Shown: positions 13,901-20,009 of the stretch, piece by piece
How positions within the stretch are numbered: position 1 is the stretch's first letter
How the letters are laid out: each line of letters starts with the position of its first letter
Assembly (NCBI GenBank): GCA_963742035.1
Contig: CAVUKH010000004.1
Location: 35,586 to 99,585 of the forward strand
Direction: 5' to 3'
DNA from: Bog-473 sp963742035
Lineage (GTDB): Bacteria > Actinomycetota > Acidimicrobiia > Acidimicrobiales > RAAP-2
DNA length: 64,000 bases
Program-made: the position numbers and the translations under genes
The notes under the pieces: generated by a model
Database searches by the model: none
Told to the model about the DNA's origin: nothing
Seen by the model: the letters and a program-made list of their open reading frames with translations, nothing else

Positions 13901-14505
13901 AGGGCGCGCAACAGGACGAACAACGACAGGCGGCGCTTGCGGGCCACCCGGCATCCGGCCGTGACGTCCTTGCCCGGCTTGGCTTCGATGTCGAGCTCGA
14001 TCCACTCACCCCGGTACGGGTGGATGGTCCCGGTGAAGACGGTCTTGGCGTCGCGGCCGGGCTGGAAGATCACGCCGGGCGAGCGCACGAGCTGGCTGAC
14101 GACGACACGCTCGGTGCCGTTGACGATGAAGGTGCCCCGGTCGGTCATCATCGGGAAGTCCCCCATGAAGACCGTCTGCTCCTTGATCTCACCCGTGGTG
14201 GCGTTGAGGAAGCGGGCGCGCACGAAGACGGGCGCGGCGTACGTCATGTCCTTTTCCTTGCACTCCTCCACCGAGAACTTCGGCGGTGGGCGCAGGTCGG
14301 CGTCCGTCGGATCGAACTCGAGCTCCAGGCTCAGCTGACCGGTGAAGTCCTCGATGGGACTGATGTCGTGGTAGGCCTCGGCCAGGCCCTTGTCGAGGAA
14401 CCACTGGAACGAGTCGCGCTGAATGGCGATCAAGTCGGGAAGCGGCAAAGCCTCGTTGATATTGGCGAACGTGACACGTTCGGGACTGCGGGACCGTGAG
14501 GACAA
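10915..14505 (-). CDS. rpoB: DNA-directed RNA polymerase subunit beta
   Basis: The 1196-residue beta subunit is of normal actinobacterial length. The rifampicin pocket (SQLSQFMDQNNPLSGLAHKR and following residues) carries the usual sensitive-type D, H and S at the main resistance positions. The segment GRMCPIETPEGPNIGLI is conserved. The start is a TTG at 14505, preceded by GGGAGGAG about 7 nt upstream; no better ATG gives the conserved N-terminus RVTFANINEALPLPDLI. rpoC follows with a one-base overlap. The 330 bp before it hold a hairpin at 14797-14813 that may tune expression relative to rplJL. Confidence 0.98.
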
Positions 14506-14835
14506 CGGTCAACTCCTCCCAAGTGAAAAGCGGCGGGTGAGGGCGGTACTGCGAATCGGGACGGACGAGGACGGGGACGACGGGACGGGGATCAGGGCTG
14601 CGCGGGCGCGCGTCGACACCGAGGAATTACGGAATCGAAGACAGGGAGACGCACGGCAACCGTGCATCTTATCGTGGGGCGTGCCTGGATACAACCCCTC
14701 GGGCCATCGTCGGCCGAACGGGCGGTGCCCGGGGTCCCCGACAGGGTAAAGGTGCCCTCCCCCGCCGTCAAGGATCCTGGTCGGAAGGCCAGGTCAGGAC
14801 GGGTGTCCCGTCCCGCCCGGCCCCCCGACCCGGGA
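14506..14835. other. rplL-rpoB intergenic region
   Basis: This 330-bp gap lies inside the ribosomal-protein/RNA-polymerase transcription unit. Apart from the perfect hairpin at 14797-14813 and the rpoB ribosome site I see no gene. In Escherichia coli the equivalent gap holds an attenuator and an RNase III site; a similar role here is inference. Confidence 0.6.
14797..14813 (-). terminator. rplL-rpoB intercistronic hairpin (possible attenuator)
   Basis: GGACGGG and CCCGTCC form a perfect 7-bp stem around a 3-nt loop. The hairpin begins 23 bp after the rplL stop in the direction of transcription. No T-run follows, so it is more likely a partial attenuator or a processing element than a full intrinsic terminator. 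Confidence 0.45.
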
Positions 14836-15228
14836 CTACTTGATCTCGACCGTGGCGCCGGCGCCCTCGAGGGCCGCCTTGGCCTTCTCGGCGTCTTCCT
14901 TGTTGGCCTTCTCCAGGACCGGCTTCGGGGCGGCCTCGACCAGGTCCTTGGCCTCCTTGAGGCCGAGGCTGGTGAGAGCACGCACCTCCTTGATGACCTG
15001 GATCTTCTTGTCGCCGGCCGCCGTCAGGATGACGTCGAAGTCCGACTTCTCCTCCTCGCCACCTCCGGCGTCGCCACCGGCGGCCGGAGCGGCCGCTGCG
15101 GCCACGGCCACGGGAGCGGCCGCGGTCACGCCGAAGCGCTCCTCGAAGTCCTTCAACAGCTCGCTCAGCTGAATCACCGAGAGCTCGGCGATCCCGTCGA
15201 GGATCTCTTCTTTGGTCAGGGTTGCCAT
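14836..15228 (-). CDS. rplL: 50S ribosomal protein L7/L12
   Basis: The 130-residue stalk protein. The N-terminal dimerisation helices (EEILDGIAELSVIQLSELLK) bind L10. An Ala/Gly-rich hinge (about residues 40-60) follows. The C-terminal factor-binding domain contains KIQVIKEVRALTSLGLKEAK and GLKEAKDLVEAAPK. A purine-rich GGAAGG lies before the ATG. It follows rplJ by 49 bp, the usual rplJL pair that supplies the L10(L12)n stalk. Confidence 0.98.
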   Translation of the reverse strand: MATLTKEEILDGIAELSVIQLSELLKDFEERFGVTAAAPVAVAAAAAPAAGGDAGGGEEEKSDFDVILTAAGDKKIQVIKEVRALTSLGLKEAKDLVEAAPKPVLEKANKEDAEKAKAALEGAGATVEIK

Positions 15229-15277
15229 CTGCCTGGCCTTCCTTTCTTTACCTTCGGTCTTGTTGTGATCGGACGAT

Positions 15278-15973
15278 CTACTCGGACGCCTCTTCGGCGG
15301 TGGTCACCGCATCCGCCTCCGCCGGAGCCTCCCCGGCGGACTCCACCGGCTCGGGTGCGGCAGCTTCATCGGTAGGTGCGGTCTCGGCCTCGGCTTCGGC
15401 GGCCGGCGCGGCGGTCTCCTCGGCGGGCAGCGTCTCGCCACCGGCCTCACGCTGCTCGATCAGCGCCGAGAGCCCGTAGGCCATGTTGCGCGGCAGGGCC
15501 TGCAGGAGGCCGGCCATCTGCTGCATCGGTGCGGCCAGGGCACCGGCGAAACGGGCCAGCAGCACCTCGCGCGGGGGCAGGTCGGCCAGCGCGGCCAGGT
15601 CGGCCGCCGAGAGCAGCGATCCGTCGGCCAGCCCGCCCTTAATGACGAGGAGCGGGTTGTTCCGGGAGAAGTCCCGCAGTGCCTTCGCCACGGCGCTGAC
15701 GTCGCCCTGCACGAACGTCAGCGCGCTGGGGCCGCTGAGGTACTGCGCCAGCGGCTGGTACTCGCCGCCGTCGATGGCCCGCCGGACCAGCGTGTTCTTG
15801 AAGATCCGGTAGTCGCCCCCGGCGGCGGCCAGCGCGGTCCGCAGCTCGGCCAGCTCGGAGGTCGTCAGGCCTCGGTACTCGCTCACGATGGAGGCCGCCG
15901 CCGCGCTGACGCGCGTCTTGACCTCGTCGACGACCTCGACCTTGTGTGCCATCTGTGCGTTCTGCGTTGCCAT
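15278..15973 (-). CDS. rplJ: 50S ribosomal protein L10, with acidic C-terminal extension
   Basis: L10 anchors L12 dimers on the ribosome and autoregulates its mRNA. The family core runs from KVEVVDEVKTRVSAA to MAYGLSALIEQ. At 232 residues it is longer than the usual 165-180 because of about 55 extra residues at the C-terminus, rich in Ala, Glu and Pro (for example AAPAAEAEAETAPTDEAAA). I chose the ATG at 15973 because GGAGG lies 7 nt upstream; an ATG 21 bases later (MAHKV) is the alternative. A likely leader RNA precedes the gene. Confidence 0.96.
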   Translation of the reverse strand: MATQNAQMAHKVEVVDEVKTRVSAAAASIVSEYRGLTTSELAELRTALAAAGGDYRIFKNTLVRRAIDGGEYQPLAQYLSGPSALTFVQGDVSAVAKALRDFSRNNPLLVIKGGLADGSLLSAADLAALADLPPREVLLARFAGALAAPMQQMAGLLQALPRNMAYGLSALIEQREAGGETLPAEETAAPAAEAEAETAPTDEAAAPEPVESAGEAPAEADAVTTAEEASE

Positions 15974-16187
15974 CGGTGTCCTCCACCGGGCTCCATGGCC
16001 CGGAAGCGGGCCAGAGTCTCCGGCGTGCGACGGCACGGGCTGCCGGATCGCTCCGGCATGCTTCGTTGTCGCCTCGTCAGGCCGGCCCATCGGGCCGCTT
16101 CGGCACCCAGGGGTGCACCGGAGGTCTCTGGCGTATCGGATTCAGTGCCCGTCCGCCCGGAGGCGGCGAGCTGTGCGGGAGAGCGTA
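15974..16187 (-). ncRNA. Putative L10 (rplJ) leader RNA
   Basis: The gap between rplA and rplJ is about 250 nt and contains no gene. Reading the minus strand, a -10-like TACGCT lies at 16182-16187. About 50-80 nt further on comes the element AGACCTCCGGTG followed by a hairpin formed by GCACCC and GGGTGC (about 16101-16130). This arrangement resembles the L10 leader, which L10(L12)n binds to control rplJL. The motif is seen; the exact 5' end and fold are inferred. Confidence 0.5.
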
Positions 16188-16224
16188 GTACGGCGGTCGG
16201 GAGGGTTCCGACCGGGCGGCGTGG

Positions 16225-16947
16225 TCAGGCCGGGACGGCCAGCTCCTCGTCGGTGTAGCGGGCCTTCACCGGGTCGATGCGGACCCCGGGGCTCATCGTC
16301 GTCGAGACGGTCACCGAAAGGAAGTAGCGGCCCTTGGCCGAGGGCGGCTTGGCCCGCTGCAGCTCGTCGATGACGGCGCGGATGTTCGTCATGAGCTGGT
16401 CGGCGGTGAAGGACGCCTTGCCGACACGGATGTGGACGTTGCCCACCTTGTCGGTGCGGTACTCGACCCGGCCACCCTTGAACTCGGCGACGGCCTTGCC
16501 GACGTCGGTCGTCACCGTGCCCGTCTTGGGGTTGGGCATCAGGCCACGTGGCCCGAGCACGCGGCCGAGTGTCCCGACCTGCCCCATCAGGTCCGGCGTG
16601 GCGATGGCGACGTCGAAGTCGAGGAAGCCGCCGTTGATCTTCGCCACCAGGTCGTCGGCGCCGACCTCGTCGGCCCCGGCGGCACGGGCCTCGGCGGCCG
16701 CCTCGCCGGCCGCGAAGACCGCCACCCGCTCGGTCCGTCCGGTCCCGGCGGGGAGCGACAGCGTCCCGCGTACGATCTGGTCCGCCTTGCGGGGGTCGAC
16801 CCCGAGCCGGACGGCCAGCTCGACCGTCTCGTCGAACTTGGCGCTGGCCAGCGACTTGACCAGCTCGACGCCCTCGGCCAGGCCGTGCATCGATTCCCGG
16901 TCCGCCTTGGTCAGGCTCTCCTTGTACTTCTTGCCGTGCTGGGTCAT
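16225..16947 (-). CDS. rplA: 50S ribosomal protein L1
   Basis: L1 of 240 residues binds 23S rRNA at the exit-site stalk. Recognisable segments are GKKYKESLTKADRE at the N-terminus, DLMGQVGTLGRVLGPRGLMP and NPKTGTVT in the RNA-binding region, and SVTVSTTMSPGVRIDP at the C-terminus. The ATG at 16947 has GAGGAGAAG just upstream. The frame stays open farther 5', but that stretch overlaps rplK in another frame and is not coding here. It follows rplK by 20 bp. Confidence 0.97.
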   Translation of the reverse strand: MTQHGKKYKESLTKADRESMHGLAEGVELVKSLASAKFDETVELAVRLGVDPRKADQIVRGTLSLPAGTGRTERVAVFAAGEAAAEARAAGADEVGADDLVAKINGGFLDFDVAIATPDLMGQVGTLGRVLGPRGLMPNPKTGTVTTDVGKAVAEFKGGRVEYRTDKVGNVHIRVGKASFTADQLMTNIRAVIDELQRAKPPSAKGRYFLSVTVSTTMSPGVRIDPVKARYTDEELAVPA

Positions 16948-16967
16948 CTTCTTCTCCTCGTCCTGCC

Positions 16968-17399
16968 CTAACCGGCGACCTTGATGCCCATGGAGCGCGC
17001 CGTGCCGGCGACCTGCTTCTTGGCCGCCTCGAGATCCGCCGTGTTGAGGTCGGCGAGCTTCGTGGTGGCGATCTCGGCCAGCTGGGCGTCGGTGATCGTC
17101 CCGACCTGCTCGCGGCCCGCGGTGGCGGCGCCCTTGTCGAGCCCCGCCGCCTGGCGGAGCAGGACCGGCGTCGGCGAGGTCTTCAGCACGAAGCTGAACG
17201 AGCGGTCCTCGTAGATCGTGATGTCGACCGGGATCACCTGACCCCGCATGCTCTCCGTGGCCTGGTTGTACTGCTTGCAGAATTCCATGGTCTGCACGCC
17301 GTGCGGGCCCAGCGCGGTGCCGACGGGCGGCGCCGGCGTGGCCGAACCGGCCTCGAGCTGGATCTTCACCACGGCGAGCACCTTCTTCTTGGGTGCCAT
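16968..17399 (-). CDS. rplK: 50S ribosomal protein L11
   Basis: L11 of 143 residues, standard length. The N-terminal domain shows the proline-rich PAPPVGTALGPHGVQTMEFC; the C-terminal rRNA-binding domain has KTSPTPVLLRQAAGLDKG and ends KKQVAGTARSMGIKVAG. L11 forms the GTPase-associated centre with 23S rRNA and is the usual site of thiostrepton resistance and RelA activation. It sits between nusG and rplA in the conserved order, 38 bp after the nusG stop. Confidence 0.98.
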   Translation of the reverse strand: MAPKKKVLAVVKIQLEAGSATPAPPVGTALGPHGVQTMEFCKQYNQATESMRGQVIPVDITIYEDRSFSFVLKTSPTPVLLRQAAGLDKGAATAGREQVGTITDAQLAEIATTKLADLNTADLEAAKKQVAGTARSMGIKVAG

Positions 17400-17437
17400 C
17401 GTCCTTGTTCTCCTTCTCCGTCTCTGTGCCCAGTCGC

Positions 17438-18409
17438 CTACAGCTTGGCGACTTGGCTGAATTCGAGCTCGACCGGCGTCTCCCGGCCGAAGATGTTGAC
17501 CAGCACCTTGAGCTTGAGCTGGTCCTCGTTGATCTCCGAGATCTGGCCCGAGAAGTCGGCGAAGGGGCCTTCCTTGACCCTGACCGTCTCGTTGACCTCG
17601 TACTCCAGGCGGGCCCGCGTGCGCTTGGGCGCACCGCCCGGACCACCCTCGACCTTCACCTGAAGGATGTTCTCGACCTCGCGACGCGACAGGGGCGTCG
17701 GCTTGGTGCCCGGACCGACGAAGCCCGTGACGCCGGGGGTGTTGCGGATGGCGCCCCAGGTGTCGTCATCGAGGTCACAGCGTACGAGCAGGTAGCCGGG
17801 GAACACCTTCTTCTGGACCGTGACCTTCTTGCCGCCCTTGAACTCGTCCACGTCCTCCATCGGGATGACGACCTCGAAGACGCGGTCCTCGATGCCGCGG
17901 GAGGCGACGACGTTGCCCATGTTCGAGCGCACCTTGTTCTCGTACCCCGAGTAGGTGTGCACCACGTACCAGCGGCCGGGCCGGTCGTACGGGCTCTCGA
18001 CCGGGACGGGCTCCTCTTCGTCGTCTTCGTCCTTGACCCAGCCTCCGAGCTCACCGTCGCCCTCGCCGTCGGTGGCATCGAGCACCAGGTCCGGCTCGGC
18101 TGCGGTCTCCGACGCGATCTCTTCCACGATCTCCTCGGCGATCTCCTCGACCACCGCCTCTTCGATCGCCTCGAGCACGATCTCTTCGACGATCTCCTCG
18201 ACCACCGCCTCTTCGATCGCCTCGAGCACGATCTCTTCCACAATCTCTTCGGCCACCGCTTCGTCGATGTCCGTCACGTCCGGGCTCACTGCCGCCTCCT
18301 CGGGGGCCACGTCGGCCTCTTCCCGCTCTGCCTCGATGGACTCGGCCACGCCTTCTTGGTCGCCGTTGGTCACTGCTTCCCCTGCGTCTGAATGCGTCAT
18401 ATCGCTCAT
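17438..18409 (-). CDS. nusG: Transcription termination/antitermination protein NusG with acidic repeat extension
   Basis: NusG links RNA polymerase to Rho or to the ribosome. The NGN domain begins at about residue 143 (RPGRWYVVHTYSGYENKV) and the KOW domain ends the protein (KEGPFADFSGQISEINEDQ). The first 140 residues are a strongly acidic extension containing a 17-residue unit repeated in tandem (core EAIEEAVVEEI), encoded by a 51-bp direct repeat at 18141-18238. Acidic N-terminal tails are known in actinobacterial NusG, but this long, repetitive one is unusual and makes the protein 323 residues against about 180 in E. coli. It starts 7 bp after the secE stop. Confidence 0.96.
   Translation of the reverse strand: MSDMTHSDAGEAVTNGDQEGVAESIEAEREEADVAPEEAAVSPDVTDIDEAVAEEIVEEIVLEAIEEAVVEEIVEEIVLEAIEEAVVEEIAEEIVEEIASETAAEPDLVLDATDGEGDGELGGWVKDEDDEEEPVPVESPYDRPGRWYVVHTYSGYENKVRSNMGNVVASRGIEDRVFEVVIPMEDVDEFKGGKKVTVQKKVFPGYLLVRCDLDDDTWGAIRNTPGVTGFVGPGTKPTPLSRREVENILQVKVEGGPGGAPKRTRARLEYEVNETVRVKEGPFADFSGQISEINEDQLKLKVLVNIFGRETPVELEFSQVAKL
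18141..18238 (-). repeat. 51-bp tandem repeat inside nusG
   Basis: Two copies with a 51-bp period (about 18141-18187 and 18192-18238) are nearly identical in DNA sequence. They encode the repeated acidic 17-residue unit of the NusG N-terminal extension. Near-identity at the nucleotide level suggests a recent duplication in frame. Confidence 0.85.
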
Positions 18410-18416
18410 GCCGGCA

Positions 18417-18740
18417 CTACTTCGTGAAGAGAAGCGTGATCAGCTTCCCGAAGGCGAGGTTCAGGACGAAGATCAAGCTGATCATGATGATCAGCGTCGT
18501 CAGCACCACTGAGGTGTAATTGATCAGCTCTGAACGCGACGGCCACGCCACCTGGCGCATTTCGTCGCGCACCTCGCGGACGAACTGCACCGGCGTCGTG
18601 CGCTTGCGCCCCTGTTGCCGGCTGCGCGGTTGGCGGGGCCCACCCGAGTTGGCGCCCGCGGGGGCCTTGCGGGTAGCCGGAGACCCATCGGCCTCCATCT
18701 GCCCTTGGCGCTGCATCAAGCGCTTGGTCTCGCGGTTCAC
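18417..18740 (-). CDS. secE: Preprotein translocase subunit SecE
   Basis: SecE clamps the SecY channel in the plasma membrane. The 107-residue product has a basic, disordered N-terminal half and the SecE signature QFVREVRDEMRQVAWPSRSE, followed by one membrane helix (VVLTTLIIMISLIFVLNL). I chose a GTG at 18740 (VNRETKRL) with GAGG about 10 nt upstream. The frame continues into the tRNA-Trp gene, so a more upstream ATG is unlikely; an ATG at 18719 is possible. The order tRNA-Trp, secE, nusG is conserved in many bacteria. Confidence 0.93.
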   Translation of the reverse strand: MNRETKRLMQRQGQMEADGSPATRKAPAGANSGGPRQPRSRQQGRKRTTPVQFVREVRDEMRQVAWPSRSELINYTSVVLTTLIIMISLIFVLNLAFGKLITLLFTK

Positions 18741-18785
18741 GGCTCTTGCCTCACATACTTCATTGTCGGGTGCGTACGTCCGGGG

Positions 18786-18858
18786 CAGGGCAGGAGGGAC
18801 TCGAACCCCCAACCGCCGGTTTTGGAGACCGGTGCTCTACCAGTTGAGCTACTGCCCT
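18786..18858 (-). tRNA. tRNA-Trp(CCA)
   Basis: A 73-nt cloverleaf with a 7-bp acceptor stem AGGGCAG/CTGCCCT and G discriminator. The anticodon arm CCGGT-CTCCAAA-ACCGG has anticodon CCA. The CCA tail is not encoded. It lies 5' of secE, a common arrangement. Confidence 0.96.
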
Positions 18859-18952
18859 CGGTGGGGTGCCTTCGGTTGCCCTCAAGCAGGTGGTTCTTCC
18901 CCCTGACCTGGGGATCGGCCTGCCAGAGTAGCACCGGCAGGCTCGGGTTGGC

Positions 18953-19117
18953 TCAGCGGGTCTCCTTGTGCAGCGTGTGCTGGCGATCCCAGCGGCAGAA
19001 CTTCTTCATCTCGATCCGCTCGCGGTCGTTCAGCTTGTTCTTCGTCGTGATGTAGTTCCGCCGCTTGCACACCTCACAGGCCAGCGTGACCTGGACCCTC
19101 TTCTCGTTCTTCGCCAT
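18953..19117 (-). CDS. rpmG: 50S ribosomal protein L33 (three-cysteine variant)
   Basis: L33 of 54 residues. It carries the first zinc-type pair CEVC, but the second pair is reduced to CRWD: one cysteine is kept and the fourth is replaced. Typical zinc-binding L33 proteins have two CxxC pairs and zinc-free ones have none, so this is an intermediate form. The ATG at 19117 gives the usual N-terminus MAKNEKRVQVTLACEVC. It lies between tRNA-Met and tRNA-Trp in the conserved tRNA-rpmG-secE-nusG cluster. Confidence 0.95.
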   Translation of the reverse strand: MAKNEKRVQVTLACEVCKRRNYITTKNKLNDRERIEMKKFCRWDRQHTLHKETR

Positions 19118-19162
19118 CTGCAATCCTTCCTGCTGGCTGCCCGGGGCGACCTGACCCGGACC

Positions 19163-19239
19163 TGGTAGCGGCGGCGGGACTCGAACCCGCGACAACACGA
19201 TTATGAGCCGTGTGCTCTGACCAACTGAGCTACGCCGCC
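19163..19239 (-). tRNA. tRNA-Met(CAT), elongator type
   Basis: A 77-nt gene with an encoded CCA end. The anticodon loop CTCATAA sits on a CACGG/TCGTG stem. The acceptor stem is GGCGGCG against CGCCGCT with a terminal G-U pair. The start GGCGGCGTAGCTCAGTTGG resembles elongator tRNA-Met. The initiator is excluded by the paired position 1-72; a tRNA-Ile2 with a lysidine-modified CAT is less likely but not excluded. Confidence 0.88.
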
Positions 19240-19246
19240 ATGGGCG

Positions 19247-19318
19247 AGCCCCCGGTGGGGATTGAACCCACGACCCCCTCCTTACCATGGAGGTGCTCTA
19301 CCACTGAGCTACAGGGGC
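19247..19318 (-). tRNA. tRNA-Thr(GGT)
   Basis: A 72-nt cloverleaf with acceptor stem GCCCCTG/CGGGGGC and anticodon arm CCTCC-ATGGTAA-GGAGG, anticodon GGT. CCA is not encoded. It lies 7 bp upstream of tRNA-Met and starts the tRNA-rpmG cluster. Confidence 0.95.
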
Positions 19319-19403
19319 GCCGCGGGTACTTCCGCGAAGCGTAAATGATAGTCAGGCCCTGAGGCGAGCTGCCTCCGCTCCCGTGGTTTTCGCACGTCAA
19401 CAG

Positions 19404-19409
19404 TACCAT
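19404..19409 (+). promoter_or_regulatory. -10 element of a leaderless transcript (GNAT gene)
   Basis: TACCAT ends 6 nt before the ATG at 19416, with CGGCGG between. No Shine-Dalgarno sequence is present. This spacing places the transcription start at or next to the ATG and fixes the start codon. Confidence 0.55.
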
Positions 19410-19415
19410 CGGCGG

Positions 19416-19940
19416 ATGCGGATCCGACTCGCCGAGCTGGCCGATGCCGAGGCCATCCGGGCCATCTACAACGTGGAGGTGCTCGAGAGCACCAACACCT
19501 TCGACATGGTGCCCCGCAGCGCGGCCGAGCAGGAGGCGTGGATCCTCGAGCACAGCGGCGTGCACCCGGCCGTCGTGGCCACCGAGCCCCCGGACCCGGA
19601 TGCGCCGGGCCGGATCGGGGCCAACGGCGAGATCGTCCTGGGCTTCGGCTCCCTGTCGTCCTTCCGTGAGCGCTCCGGCTACTCGGCCACGGCCGAGAAC
19701 TCCGTCTACGTCGACCGGGCCCAGCGGGGCAACGGGGTCGGCAGGGCGCTGCTCGCCGAGCTCCTCGTCCTGGCCTCCGCCCACGGCTTCCACTCGGTGA
19801 TCGCCCGGATCGCCGGGCACAACGAGACCTCCATCAGCCTGCACGAGGCGGCCGGCTTCGAGCTGGTGGGCGTCGAGCGAGAGGTCGGACGCAAGCACCG
19901 CCAATGGCTCGACGTGGTCGAGCTCCAGCGCCTCCTCTGA
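19416..19940 (+). CDS. GNAT N-acetyltransferase, phosphinothricin-acetyltransferase-like
   Basis: A 174-residue GNAT enzyme transferring acetyl from acetyl-CoA to an amine. The acetyl-CoA loop QRGNGVGRALL and the following ARIAGHNETSISLHEAAGFE are typical of the PAT/Bar and YncA subfamily, as is the N-terminal IRLAELADAEAIRAIYN. The natural substrate cannot be read from the sequence; relatives acetylate phosphinothricin, methionine sulfone or similar amino-acid analogues. The start at 19416 is set by the -10 hexamer six bases upstream. It is divergent from the tRNA cluster and convergent with the mannosyltransferase gene. Confidence 0.85.
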   Translation: MRIRLAELADAEAIRAIYNVEVLESTNTFDMVPRSAAEQEAWILEHSGVHPAVVATEPPDPDAPGRIGANGEIVLGFGSLSSFRERSGYSATAENSVYVDRAQRGNGVGRALLAELLVLASAHGFHSVIARIAGHNETSISLHEAAGFELVGVEREVGRKHRQWLDVVELQRLL

Positions 19941-20009
19941 GTGTCCGAGTGACGCTGCGGGGCCGGCGCCCCGGGGCGCGGGGCGCTGGCCGCCGTCAGC
20001 GAGGCGTGC

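Noticed and set aside
11032..14499. A 1155-codon open frame on the plus strand opposite rpoB
   Set aside because: It is exactly antisense to rpoB. Its composition is typical of high-GC antisense frames (many Val, Asp, Leu, Arg, His runs) and no domain is recognisable.
19163..19239. The CAT-anticodon tRNA as initiator tRNA or as lysidine tRNA-Ile2
   Set aside because: Position 1-72 is paired (G-U), unlike an initiator. The D-arm and acceptor start resemble elongator tRNA-Met more than tRNA-Ile2, although modification status cannot be seen.
19945..19985. GC-rich hairpin between the GNAT and MptB-like genes as a terminator
   Set aside because: Many alternative G/C pairings are possible in this composition and no T-run follows on either strand.
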